From assembly GCA_001899635.1 (NCBI GenBank), contig MKVQ01000003.1, positions 62,001-126,000 of the forward strand: a stretch of 64,000 bases of DNA, read 5' to 3'. The notes under the pieces were generated by a model. It ran no database searches. It saw only the letters and a program-made list of their open reading frames with translations, and was not told where the DNA came from. The stretch comes from Myxococcales bacterium 68-20 (lineage in GTDB: Bacteria > Myxococcota_A > Polyangia > Polyangiales > Polyangiaceae). Both the position numbers and the translations under genes were made by a program. How positions within the stretch are numbered: the first letter of the stretch is position 1; each line of letters begins with the position of its first letter. Below, in pieces: positions 29,145 through 37,654 of this stretch.

Positions 29145-30152
29145 CTAGCTGACTTGTGCGGCTGAGCTCGACCGAACACGTGCAAGGGCGTGCAGCAACT
29201 CCGGCGCCAAGGGCACGTCGGCATCGAGAATTCCGAGGGGAACGCCGAGGGATGCACCTCCCAGATGGAGGGCGCACTTCGGGGTCGCGATCCAGGCGTC
29301 GACCCGGGCTCCGCGGATCCGGGTGAGCTCCGAGGCCTCCGGGCTGCGATGGTCGGCGACCGAGACGATCTCGCGAGGCCGAACCCCGACGGCCGCCAGA
29401 GCGCGGACGAGGCGGTCGGGACGGGCGATGGCGGTGAAGAGGCCGACGTGCGCGGCCCGCAGCGCCGCGACCGGAAGAGGCGTGACGCCCCCCCACGCTC
29501 CGGCGGGACCAGCGCCGTCCTTCCAGGCGACCAAGGTGGGCGTCGCATCGACCGAGACGACGTGATCCGCATGCGCGAGGAGCACCTCGCGCGTGGCGCG
29601 GAGGTCGCCCGCGGGCGGGAGGCGGCCGCTCCCCCAGGGCCGATTGGCGTCGACCGCGAGGAGCGAGAGCGAGCCCTCGTGGCGACCGCGGACCGCGAGC
29701 GGTCCGTCGAGCACGAGCACGTCGGGACGCGGCTCGAGGCTCGCCGCATGATCGATCGCGGACTGACGCGTGGGGCCGACGACGACCGGAACGTCCGAGG
29801 GCGCGAGCGCCCGCGTGGAGACGAGCGCCTCGTCACCGACGTCTTCGATCCGATCGTCGGTCGACACGACACGCGCGCTCGGCGGCGCAGCGTGGTACGC
29901 GTGCCCGACGAACGCCACACGCGCGCCTCGCGACGCGAGCTCGCGCGCGCACGCGATCGCCACGCGTGTCTTCCCCGATCCGCCGAGCGTCGCCCCCCCG
30001 ACGCACACGAGCGCGATGTCCGCCGGCACGACCGCGGGGCGGACGAGCCCTCGAGCGGCGAGCGGTGCGAGGGCCGAGGCGAACACACGCGAGATCGGGC
30101 CGTCCCAGCGGCCGGACTCGAGCGCGCGCGCAGCATCGCGAGAGAAGGACAC
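29145..30152 (-). CDS. lpxK: Tetraacyldisaccharide 4'-kinase
   Basis: 335 residues. The P-loop is GGATLGGSGKTR near residues 53-64, where LpxK usually has GNLTVGGTGKTP. RPWGSGRLPPAGDLR and FTAIARPDRLVRAL match the later LpxK blocks. LpxK phosphorylates the 4' position of the lipid A precursor at the inner membrane. The N-terminal amphipathic helix is short compared with enteric enzymes. It lies downstream of the radical SAM gene (127-nt gap) on the same strand, away from other lipid A genes. Confidence 0.82.
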   Translation of the reverse strand: MSFSRDAARALESGRWDGPISRVFASALAPLAARGLVRPAVVPADIALVCVGGATLGGSGKTRVAIACARELASRGARVAFVGHAYHAAPPSARVVSTDDRIEDVGDEALVSTRALAPSDVPVVVGPTRQSAIDHAASLEPRPDVLVLDGPLAVRGRHEGSLSLLAVDANRPWGSGRLPPAGDLRATREVLLAHADHVVSVDATPTLVAWKDGAGPAGAWGGVTPLPVAALRAAHVGLFTAIARPDRLVRALAAVGVRPREIVSVADHRSPEASELTRIRGARVDAWIATPKCALHLGGASLGVPLGILDADVPLAPELLHALARVRSSSAAQVS

Positions 30153-30279
30153 GCGCGCACGCTACCAAGCCGGTCCCGGCGGCGCACGGCGAACGTGCCG
30201 GCGCGGATGCTCGCGCTACGCATGCGGACGAGCCCGGTGCGAGCTCGCCCGCATGACGGCAGCGATCGACTCGTCCAGC

Positions 30280-31902
30280 TCAGGAGCCGGCGGCGACCTC
30301 GAAGCCGGAGCGGCCCCGTCCGGGCGTGAGCCCCCGCCGCCTGGCGTGTAGCCTGCCGCGAGCGTGCAGGTGATCCCAGAGCGCCTCGGTGCGGGCACGC
30401 AGCGGCATGTCTTGCGCTCCGATCGCGAGCCCCTGCTCGACCGCGAAGCGCTGCATCGCGCGAGCATCCCGGAGCGGAGCCGAAGCGACGAGGTCGCGCA
30501 TCTCGCGAAGGCGCGCGACCGTGTCGCGACGAACCTCGATGCCGAGCTCGGTGACGGCACGATCGAGCTCCGACGTCGTCTCCGACGGCAGGAAGTGCGA
30601 ATGGAGCTGGCGTGCGAACGACAGGCTGATGAGCCGGTTGAGCACGCTGTCGATCGCGAGCGCGCGCTCGTTCAAGCTGACGCGGAGGATGCGGAACATC
30701 ACCTCCGCGCGCTCGTCGTGCATCCGGTAGCCCCAGCTCCGCCAGTCTCCCTCCAATCGGCCCTCGGCCGCGAGTCGCTCGCGGAGCGCGGTCCCCGAGT
30801 AGATCTCCGTGCGACAGACGTTCCAGGGGAGATCGAGGTTCCGCTCCGCCATGTCGAGCGTCGTGGAGACGTCGTCGAGCGTGCAGTCCGGATCGAACAG
30901 CATGAAGTTGAACGACGGCACGATCCCCGCCGCACGGCAGTTGTCGATCGCCGAGTCGTTGTGGATCGGAAGGTGCGTCCGCCCGAGGTACTTCAAGCGC
31001 TTCGAGGAGGCGTTCTCGACGCCGAGGAACATGTGGATCGCGCCCATCTCGCGCGCGGCCTGCGCGACCGGGAGGGTGATGTTCTCGGGACGTCCCTTGA
31101 TCCAGAAGACGACGTCGCCGACGCCTCGCTCGCGGATCGACTCCTTGATCTTCTGCATGCGCGCGATCGCGGCCCGTTCGCCGGGCAGGACGAAGAGATC
31201 GTCTTGCACGAAGAACACGCGGGCGTCTCGCTCGTGATAGGCGAACGCGATCTCCTCGGCGACGGCCTCGGGCGCGCGAAGGCGATACGAGCGACGCTGC
31301 TCGGAGGTGTACGCGGCGATGCTGCAGTAGCTGCATTCGCCCACGCAGCCGCGAGCGCTGATCAGGAAGTCGACCGTCATCCCCCCGACGACGTACGGCT
31401 CGGGGCTGCGGCGCGGCCACGGAAGCGCGTCGAGGTTCCCGGCCGCCGTGCGCACGGGGCCCTTGACCACTTGCTCGGCCTCTCGCCAGACGAGGCCCGC
31501 GATCGAACGCGGGCTCTCACCTCGCCCGAGGGCCTCGAGCATCTCGACGAGCGTCTCCTCGCCGTCGTGACGGACGACGCTGTCGAGCTCCGGAAGCTCG
31601 GCGAGCAGCTCCTCCCAGCAGAAGGTGCCGACGTGGCCGCCACACGTGATGTGACCTCGGTATCCGCGCGCGCGCAGCGCACGGATGAGAAGGACGTAGT
31701 CGTCGATGTTGTTCTGGAACGCGATGCCGAGCCCCACGAGATCGGGACTGTCGGCGAGGACGCGCTCCACCGTCTGCTCGAGGTCCTTGCGATAGGCGTA
31801 GGCGATGACGCTCACCTCGTGGCCCTTCGAGCGCGCGTACGACGCGAGATAGCCGAGCGCGAGGTTCTCTTGCTGGATCGGGCCGACGAGCGCCGCCCTC
31901 AT
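30280..31902 (-). CDS. B12-binding radical SAM protein
   Basis: 540 residues from ATG 31902, which overlaps the upstream lipoprotein stop as ATGA, so translation is probably coupled; ATG 31917 is an alternative. The N-terminal ~140 residues have the cobalamin-binding Rossmann pattern (VGLGIAFQNN, ITCGGHVGTF). The radical SAM core begins with ISARGCVGECSYC, placing Cys186, Cys190 and Cys193 for the [4Fe-4S] cluster. The C-terminal ~200 residues are helical. The family methylates or rearranges unactivated carbons in lipids and natural products; the substrate here is unknown. Confidence 0.8.
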   Translation of the reverse strand: MRAALVGPIQQENLALGYLASYARSKGHEVSVIAYAYRKDLEQTVERVLADSPDLVGLGIAFQNNIDDYVLLIRALRARGYRGHITCGGHVGTFCWEELLAELPELDSVVRHDGEETLVEMLEALGRGESPRSIAGLVWREAEQVVKGPVRTAAGNLDALPWPRRSPEPYVVGGMTVDFLISARGCVGECSYCSIAAYTSEQRRSYRLRAPEAVAEEIAFAYHERDARVFFVQDDLFVLPGERAAIARMQKIKESIRERGVGDVVFWIKGRPENITLPVAQAAREMGAIHMFLGVENASSKRLKYLGRTHLPIHNDSAIDNCRAAGIVPSFNFMLFDPDCTLDDVSTTLDMAERNLDLPWNVCRTEIYSGTALRERLAAEGRLEGDWRSWGYRMHDERAEVMFRILRVSLNERALAIDSVLNRLISLSFARQLHSHFLPSETTSELDRAVTELGIEVRRDTVARLREMRDLVASAPLRDARAMQRFAVEQGLAIGAQDMPLRARTEALWDHLHARGRLHARRRGLTPGRGRSGFEVAAGS

Positions 31903-32903
31903 GCCGCCACCTGCCATGTGACGGAGGAGATGAAGTTCTCCACTGCGGCGCCCGCCTCGTTCCACACCGCCACCTGTCCGAACGGTGTCCCCGAGCTCTT
32001 TTCCGGCAGCGTCCAGAGCACGACGTCGTCCGCGATGTGCTCGATGGAGCCTTCCGAGACACGCCACTCGTAATCGGCGGCGGCGCCCGCGTCGTTGTCG
32101 GCGAAGAGAAGGACGTGCCGCCCCGCGCGAGCGACCTCGACGACGCGGAGGCGGAGCACCATCCCGAGAGGCAGGTCGTCGCCGGTCTTGTCGCTCACGA
32201 TCGGGCTCGGCGCCATCTCGGCGATGACCTCACAGATGGTGCAGGCTTCGCCGGAGCTGACCCACTCGTACTCGTCGTAGTCGGGCTTGCACAAGTCGAG
32301 CTTCGTCAGCGCCTCGACCGTCGTCGTTCCTCCGTCGCCGCACGAGACGGCGAACGAGGTCTGGACGGTCATCTGCATGCGCCACCACCCCAGCGGCTCC
32401 GCCCAGCGCGCGTCGAATTGGTAGCCGCCGGTCACCTTCGTCACGTTCGTCACGCTCATCGCCATCGCCTCGGCGCTGTCCGCGGATTGAACGGTGATGG
32501 TCGGCAGCCCCACGATCGTCGGCTCGATGTCCGGTGGCACGGAGACGAAGCCGGTGGCGGTCCCCTTGTCCCGCACGTAGTTCGAGAGGGTGACCCGCGC
32601 GGCGACGTTGCTCGACACGGGCGACGGTACCGCGCAGAGCTGCCCCGGCTCGGCGGGCGTGCCCGCGGGTGGAATCTCGACGATGTACGACGGACACTTC
32701 CAGGGCTCGGGCTCGGCCGGCGGCCCCGCCTCTTCGAGCGGAAAGGGGGTCGCGACGGCGTCGCTCTCTGCCTCGCCGTCGCGGCTATCTGCGGTGAGCT
32801 CCCCGCCGCCGCTGCACGCCTCCGTCGCAGGCACCACCATCGCAACGAGCAAGGCCGGCATCACGCCGCCCGCGGTCATGAAGGCCACACGTAGCTTTCG
32901 CAT
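31899..32903 (-). CDS. Probable lipoprotein with Cys pairs and C-terminal PKD/Ig-like region
   Basis: 334 residues from ATG 32903, preceded by GGAGGGTTGGG. A signal sequence ends PATEAC, a weak lipobox. The mature part contains CKPDYDEYEW and GEACTICEVI, two Cys-bearing segments, and a C-terminal region (about 255-334) with a Trp/Gly pattern reminiscent of a beta-sandwich. No family is recognised. Its stop overlaps the start of the radical SAM gene, so the two are made together, although one is exported and the other cytoplasmic. Confidence 0.6.
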   Translation of the reverse strand: MRKLRVAFMTAGGVMPALLVAMVVPATEACSGGGELTADSRDGEAESDAVATPFPLEEAGPPAEPEPWKCPSYIVEIPPAGTPAEPGQLCAVPSPVSSNVAARVTLSNYVRDKGTATGFVSVPPDIEPTIVGLPTITVQSADSAEAMAMSVTNVTKVTGGYQFDARWAEPLGWWRMQMTVQTSFAVSCGDGGTTTVEALTKLDLCKPDYDEYEWVSSGEACTICEVIAEMAPSPIVSDKTGDDLPLGMVLRLRVVEVARAGRHVLLFADNDAGAAADYEWRVSEGSIEHIADDVVLWTLPEKSSGTPFGQVAVWNEAGAAVENFISSVTWQVAA

Positions 32904-33096
32904 CCCAACCCTCCGAATGCTGCCTCCGCCACCCACCGCCCTGCCCTCGTCGGTCGTGTCACAGCGGCGCACGACACGCAAGAGAGAGGTTCGCGAACGC
33001 TGGCGCAACGCCGGCCAAACACCTCCCCGCGTCACGAGATGACACGAGCGCCGATGCCGAGACACCGCCGCGCGAGGCGGCGTAGTATCGCCGGCC

Positions 33097-34068
33097 ATGG
33101 ACTACGTGCATCTCGGGCGAACGGGTCTCAAGGTCAGTCGACTTTGTCTCGGCACGATGAACTTCGGACCGCAGACGAGCGAAGCCGACTCGTTCGCGAT
33201 CATGGACCGCGCGCTCGAGACGGGGATCAACTTCTTCGACACCGCCAACGTCTACGGGTGGAAGAAGGGCGAAGGCTGGACCGAGCAGATCCTCGGCCGG
33301 TGGTTCGCGCAAGGCGGCGGCCGGCGCGAGAAGGTCGTCCTCGCCACGAAGGTGTACGGGACGATGGGCGACTGGCCGAACCAGTCGCGCCTCTCGGCGC
33401 TGCACATCATCCGCGCGTGCGAGGAGTCGCTCCGCCGGATGCAGACGGACACGATCGATCTCTTCCAGATGCACCACATCGACCGGGCCTCGCCCTGGGA
33501 CGAGATCTGGCAGGCGATGGAGACGCTCGTGCGTCAGGGCAAGGTCCTCTACGTCGGCTCGTCGAACTTCGCCGGCTGGCACATCGCACAGGCCTGTGAG
33601 AAGGCGCGCGCGCGCAACTTCCTCGGCCTCGTCTCCGAGCAGAGCCTCTACAACCTCATCGATCGCACGATCGAGCTCGAGGTGATCCCCGCCTGCAAGG
33701 AGTACGGACTGGGGCTGATCCCGTGGAGCCCGCTCAAGGGGGGCATCCTCGGCGGACTGCTGAAGAAGGCCGCCGAGGGGCGGCGCGCGAGCGAGAACGC
33801 GCAGAAGGCGATCGCCAAACATGGGCCCGCGCTCGAGAAGTACGAGGCGCTCTGCGACAAGATCGGGATCCCGCCCGCGGACGTCGCGCTCGCGTGGCTC
33901 CTCGCCAACCCTGTCGTCACCGCTCCGATCGTCGGACCGCGCACCATGGCTCAGCTCGATGGCGCGCTCCAGGCCCTCGAACGCAAGCTCGACGAGGCGA
34001 CGTTGAAGGAGCTCGACGCGCTCTTCCCCGGCCCGGGCGGTCCGGCGCCCGAAGCCTACGCCTGGTGA
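33097..34068 (+). CDS. Aldo/keto reductase
   Basis: 323 residues. The catalytic set is visible: FFDTANVYG (Asp and Tyr), ATKVYG (Lys) and FQMHHID (His), on an (alpha/beta)8 barrel. The C-terminal NADPH-binding stretch is PIVGPRTMAQLDGAL. It is closest to the YajO/YhdN-like branch that reduces aldehydes and ketones. The start ATG is in a 193-nt divergent region with the lipoprotein/radical SAM pair. Confidence 0.87.
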   Translation: MDYVHLGRTGLKVSRLCLGTMNFGPQTSEADSFAIMDRALETGINFFDTANVYGWKKGEGWTEQILGRWFAQGGGRREKVVLATKVYGTMGDWPNQSRLSALHIIRACEESLRRMQTDTIDLFQMHHIDRASPWDEIWQAMETLVRQGKVLYVGSSNFAGWHIAQACEKARARNFLGLVSEQSLYNLIDRTIELEVIPACKEYGLGLIPWSPLKGGILGGLLKKAAEGRRASENAQKAIAKHGPALEKYEALCDKIGIPPADVALAWLLANPVVTAPIVGPRTMAQLDGALQALERKLDEATLKELDALFPGPGGPAPEAYAW

Positions 34069-34145
34069 GGAGTACGGGGCCGCGCGGCAGGACGACGACG
34101 CCCCTTCCCTGCGGTCCCGCGCGTCCGCCGCCGGAGATAGGGCGA

Positions 34146-34181
34146 GCGCGAGATGTTCGCCGCACCGGCGACATCTCGCGC
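34146..34181 (+). terminator. Strong hairpin after the aldo/keto reductase gene
   Basis: A 16-bp stem (34146-34162 with 34166-34181, one bulged T) closes on a 3-nt loop, 77 nt after the reductase stop. No T-run follows on either strand, so it may act as a terminator with Rho or as an RNA stabiliser. Confidence 0.5.
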
Positions 34182-34238
34182 GGAGCGGCGGCACGACCGC
34201 CCATGTGAACGCGCTCGGGATGCGCTAGACTCCGCGCC

Positions 34239-35597
34239 GTGAGACGCGCTTCTTATCTCATCTCGGGCGCGGTGCTCGCCGCGACCGTCGCGGGGGCGCC
34301 GCTCGCTCGCGCCAACAGCCGCTTCCCGGAGTCGAATCAGCTCGTGTTCTCGAAGGAGGACCCCGATCTCGTCCTCCTCCGCGTGACGTTCGGCCTGCTC
34401 GTCTCGCACGACCGCGGCAAGACCTTCGGGTGGGTCTGCGAGCAGTCGATCGGCTTCAGCGGCATCGAAGACCCGATGTACACGGTGACGCCGTCGAAGG
34501 CGATCGTCGGCTCCACGTTCCAGGGCGTGACGATCTCACGCGACAACGCTTGCGGATGGAGCTTCGCAGGCGGCGACCTCGAGAATCAGGTCTTCATCGA
34601 TCTCACGACGAACCCGCACGACGCGAAGAACATCGTCGTCTTCGCGTCCAGCTACGACAAGCAGGACGACGCGGGGAACATCCTCTTCTCGTCGAGGATC
34701 TGGGAGACGAAGGACGAGGCGCGGACCTTCCAGCAGCTCGGACAGGCGTTCGATCCCGCACTCCTCGGCTACACCCTCGATCTCACGTCGTCCGATCCGG
34801 ACCGGATCTACGTCACGGCCGTCCGCAGCCCCGGCACCGCTCCACAAGGAGTCCTCCTCGTCTCGAAGGACCACGGTCAGACGTGGACCGAGGAGTCGGT
34901 CCCGCTCATCGACGGGGAGCGCGCCGTCTTCATCGCGGCGGTGGATCCGACGAACTCGGAGCGTGTCTATCTGCGCACCTCGAACTCGGTCGACAAGCCG
35001 ACGCGCCTCATCCTCCGCGAGGCCGAACCCGACGGCGGTGTACCGACACAGCGAACGCTCCACAGGGCCAGCGGCGCGCTCATGGGGTTCGCCCTCACTC
35101 CCGACGGGAGCAAGGTCTTCATCGGCGGCCCCAAGGACGGCGTGAAGGTCGCGAGCACGCAGGATTATGCCTTCACGCAGAAGGCGAACATCGAGACCCA
35201 ATGTCTCGCCTACAACGACGGCGTGCTCTGGGCCTGCTCGAACGAGCGAAGCGGCTTCATCGCAGGTCGCTCGACCGACGACGGCGCCACCTTCGAGCCG
35301 ACCCTCCGCTTCTGCGACATCGGCGGTCCGCTCACGAGCTGCGGCCCCGGCACACCGACGAACGATCGTTGCGTGCCGAACTGGCCCGCGCAGAAGGCGC
35401 TCATCGGCTGCGGGAGACTCGACACCGGTGCGGGCGACGGGGGCCTCGGCGATGCCGGCGGCACCTCCCATCCTCCGCCGTCGGGCTCGAAGGGCTGCGA
35501 TTGCCAGGCGTCGCCGGCCGGAACGTCGATGGGGGCCTTCGTCACCATCGTCGGCGCAGCGCTCGGCATCGTCCGTCGCGCTCGACGCCGGAGCTGA
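34239..35597 (+). CDS. Secreted sialidase/VPS10-like propeller protein with MYXO-CTERM-like tail
   Basis: 452 residues from GTG 34239. The signal peptide ends near PLARANS. The body carries repeated Asp-box-like turns (VSHDRGKTFGW, VSKDHGQTWTEE, STDDGATFEP), the hallmark of BNR/sortilin-type beta-propellers. The C-terminus has a Cys pair (GCDCQASPAG), a hydrophobic helix (GAFVTIVGAALGIV) and RRARRRS. This three-part design is that of the MYXO-CTERM sorting signal used for surface display in myxobacteria. Ligand or substrate unknown. Confidence 0.72.
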   Translation: MRRASYLISGAVLAATVAGAPLARANSRFPESNQLVFSKEDPDLVLLRVTFGLLVSHDRGKTFGWVCEQSIGFSGIEDPMYTVTPSKAIVGSTFQGVTISRDNACGWSFAGGDLENQVFIDLTTNPHDAKNIVVFASSYDKQDDAGNILFSSRIWETKDEARTFQQLGQAFDPALLGYTLDLTSSDPDRIYVTAVRSPGTAPQGVLLVSKDHGQTWTEESVPLIDGERAVFIAAVDPTNSERVYLRTSNSVDKPTRLILREAEPDGGVPTQRTLHRASGALMGFALTPDGSKVFIGGPKDGVKVASTQDYAFTQKANIETQCLAYNDGVLWACSNERSGFIAGRSTDDGATFEPTLRFCDIGGPLTSCGPGTPTNDRCVPNWPAQKALIGCGRLDTGAGDGGLGDAGGTSHPPPSGSKGCDCQASPAGTSMGAFVTIVGAALGIVRRARRRS

Positions 35598-35681
35598 GCC
35601 GCACTCGAGAGCGCGAGCGCGCACCGAGGACCGACGCTCGCCGCCTCGCGGGCGCTGCGTCGGTCACGTCGAGCGCGCTGC

Positions 35682-35972
35682 TCAGCGACCCGCGTCGGCG
35701 CCGCCGTCGCCTTCGACGGCAGATGAGCCCGAGGAGCCCGACGAGCTCGACGACGCCCCCGAGTTGCCGCCCCCGGAAGGGTTCTCGGACTCGCCCGGCG
35801 GCGACTTGGAAACGTCGCCGCCACGCCGCTCCTCGTCCGGCGACTGCGGCGGAAGCGGCTGCGGGTTCAGAGACGGACCACCATCGTCGAGACAACCAGC
35901 AATCGCGCCCGTCGCGGCGACAGCCAGGACAAAGAAACTCAGCAGGTGAAGGCGCACTTTCGTCGGCCGCAT
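35682..35972 (-). CDS. Small lipoprotein with LNPQPLPP motif
   Basis: 96 residues from ATG 35972. The signal has lipobox IAGC, then LDDGGPSLNPQPLPPQSP and a tail of Ser, Gly, Asn and Glu with no predicted fold. An LNPQPLPP stretch directly after a lipobox recurs, as I recall, in otherwise unrelated small bacterial lipoproteins. It is convergent with the propeller gene. Function unknown. Confidence 0.6.
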   Translation of the reverse strand: MRPTKVRLHLLSFFVLAVAATGAIAGCLDDGGPSLNPQPLPPQSPDEERRGGDVSKSPPGESENPSGGGNSGASSSSSGSSGSSAVEGDGGADAGR

Positions 35973-36147
35973 CGCGCACTCCGTCTCCCGAGAGAAAGTC
36001 TGCAAGGTCGGTTCCAAGCGGAAGAGCTTGAAAGCCTAGCACGTCTCAAGGCCGAGCTTCGAATGCTGTGCCGAACCGGGTCGCCATCGAGGCACAAGCG
36101 TGCGCGTTCGAGGATGCGGCGGGCTTCGCGCGGCTCGCCGGGCGGAC

Positions 36148-36190
36148 AAAAGAGCACCGCGATCGCCCCTCGTCGGAGAAGCGATCGCGG
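36148..36190 (-). terminator. Intrinsic terminator of the E2 gene
   Basis: CCGCGATCGC (36157-36166) pairs perfectly with GCGATCGCGG (36181-36190); a GCACC/GGTGC extension lies across a small bulge. On the minus strand it is followed by GTGCTCTTTTG. It lies 28 nt after the stop of the minus-strand E2 gene. Confidence 0.82.
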
Positions 36191-36218
36191 CTGGTGCCTC
36201 GATGGTCGAGAGCCGAGG

Positions 36219-37535
36219 TCAGACCTCGAAGTCGGCCTGCTCGAGGATCTCGCGTACGCGCCAGAGGAAGCTGTTCGCCGCGACGCCGTCGACGACGCGG
36301 TGATCGTAGCTGAGCGCCATGTACATGACCGGATGGATGGCCATCAGGTCTTCCTTGTTCGGCCCCTCGACCACGACGACGCGCTTCTTGATCTCGCCCA
36401 TGCGGAGGATGCCGACGTTGGGCTGGTTGATGATCGCGCCGCCGAAGAGGTTGCCCTTGATGCCCGGGTTCGTGACGCTGAAGGTCGCGCCGGACAGATC
36501 ATCGATCGTGATCTTGCCGCTGCGCGCTCGCGACGCGAGGTCGTCGACCGAGCGGACGATGCCGCGGAGACCGAGCTCGTCGGCGCGACGCACGACGGGG
36601 ACGACGAGGCCGTCGGGAGAGTCGACCGCAACGCCGATGTTGACGTCCTTGTGGATGACGAAGGAGTCCGAGAGGACGCGCGCGTTCATCGTCGGGTTCT
36701 CACGGAGCGCACGCGCGACCGCGAGGGTGACGAAGGCGAGCATCGTGAGGCTCATGCCTTCCTTCTTGTAGCGATCCTTGTTCGCCTCGCGGAGCTTCGA
36801 CGCCGCGTTGAGATCGCACTCGGCCACCGTCACGACGTGCGGCGAGACGAGCTTCGAATAGACCATGTGGTCGGCCGTGATGCGCCGGCGACGCGTGAAC
36901 GGGACGACCTTGTCGCCCGCCTTCTCGCGGTACGCGGGGAGCTTGAACGAGCCGAAGCCGACGCCCGGGATCGGGGGAACGAAGCCGCCCCCCTGGTTGA
37001 GGAGCTGCTGGACCTGCGCCGCGTCTCCACCGCGAGAGATTGCGCGCGGGGCCACGGGCGCAGCGGGAACCTCGTTCGCCGCGCGGATCACGTCATCGCG
37101 CGTGATGCGTCCGTGCTCGCCCGAGCCGCGGACGTCACGGAGATCGACGCCCTGCTCGAGCGCCGCGCGGCGCGTCGAGGGAGCCGCGATCGGCTTCGCC
37201 GGCAGTGTCTCGACCGACGGCGGGACGGGCTCGACCGTCTTCGTCGCAACGTTCGGCTCAGCCGCGTGCGGCGCGGCCTCGTTCGCGGTCACGGTCTCGT
37301 CGATCTGGCAGATGACCGTGTGAACCGGAACGATGTCACCCTCCTTTGCGAGGAGCCGCACGATCCGCCCGGCCGAAGGCGCAGGGAGCTCGCTGTCCGC
37401 TTTGTCCGTCGCGATCTCCGCGATCGACTGATCCTTGGCGACGAAGTCGCCTTCCTTGACCAGCCACCTCGAGATCGTCCCTTCAGTCACGCTCTCGCCG
37501 AGCTGAGGCACCTGTACGTCGATCATCGCCGCCAA
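36219..37535 (-). CDS. 2-oxoacid dehydrogenase E2 (dihydrolipoamide acyltransferase)
   Basis: 438 residues. A single lipoyl domain spans ~5-80, with the lipoyl Lys at 45 in EIATDKADSEL. A peripheral subunit-binding domain lies near 135-170 (TRRAALEQGVDL...RITRDDVI). The acyltransferase core ends in YDHRVVDGVAANSFL with the catalytic HxxxDG. Whether it serves pyruvate, 2-oxoglutarate or branched-chain oxoacids is unclear; TDKADSE leans to pyruvate or branched-chain. It is alone here. A fused alpha-beta E1 is 18 kb away at 55014-57278 and is a plausible partner. An internal ATG at 37526 is another possible start. Confidence 0.87.
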   Translation of the reverse strand: MAAMIDVQVPQLGESVTEGTISRWLVKEGDFVAKDQSIAEIATDKADSELPAPSAGRIVRLLAKEGDIVPVHTVICQIDETVTANEAAPHAAEPNVATKTVEPVPPSVETLPAKPIAAPSTRRAALEQGVDLRDVRGSGEHGRITRDDVIRAANEVPAAPVAPRAISRGGDAAQVQQLLNQGGGFVPPIPGVGFGSFKLPAYREKAGDKVVPFTRRRRITADHMVYSKLVSPHVVTVAECDLNAASKLREANKDRYKKEGMSLTMLAFVTLAVARALRENPTMNARVLSDSFVIHKDVNIGVAVDSPDGLVVPVVRRADELGLRGIVRSVDDLASRARSGKITIDDLSGATFSVTNPGIKGNLFGGAIINQPNVGILRMGEIKKRVVVVEGPNKEDLMAIHPVMYMALSYDHRVVDGVAANSFLWRVREILEQADFEV

Positions 37536-37654
37536 CCTACCTTAGGGATGGGCCGATCCGCAACGCGGTCAAGCCCTGAAACGAGCATCTCCCGTTGGGG
37601 AATCTCTCGTGTTTCGCTATGCATCGTCGCGTCATCCGTCACTCATCTGTCACG

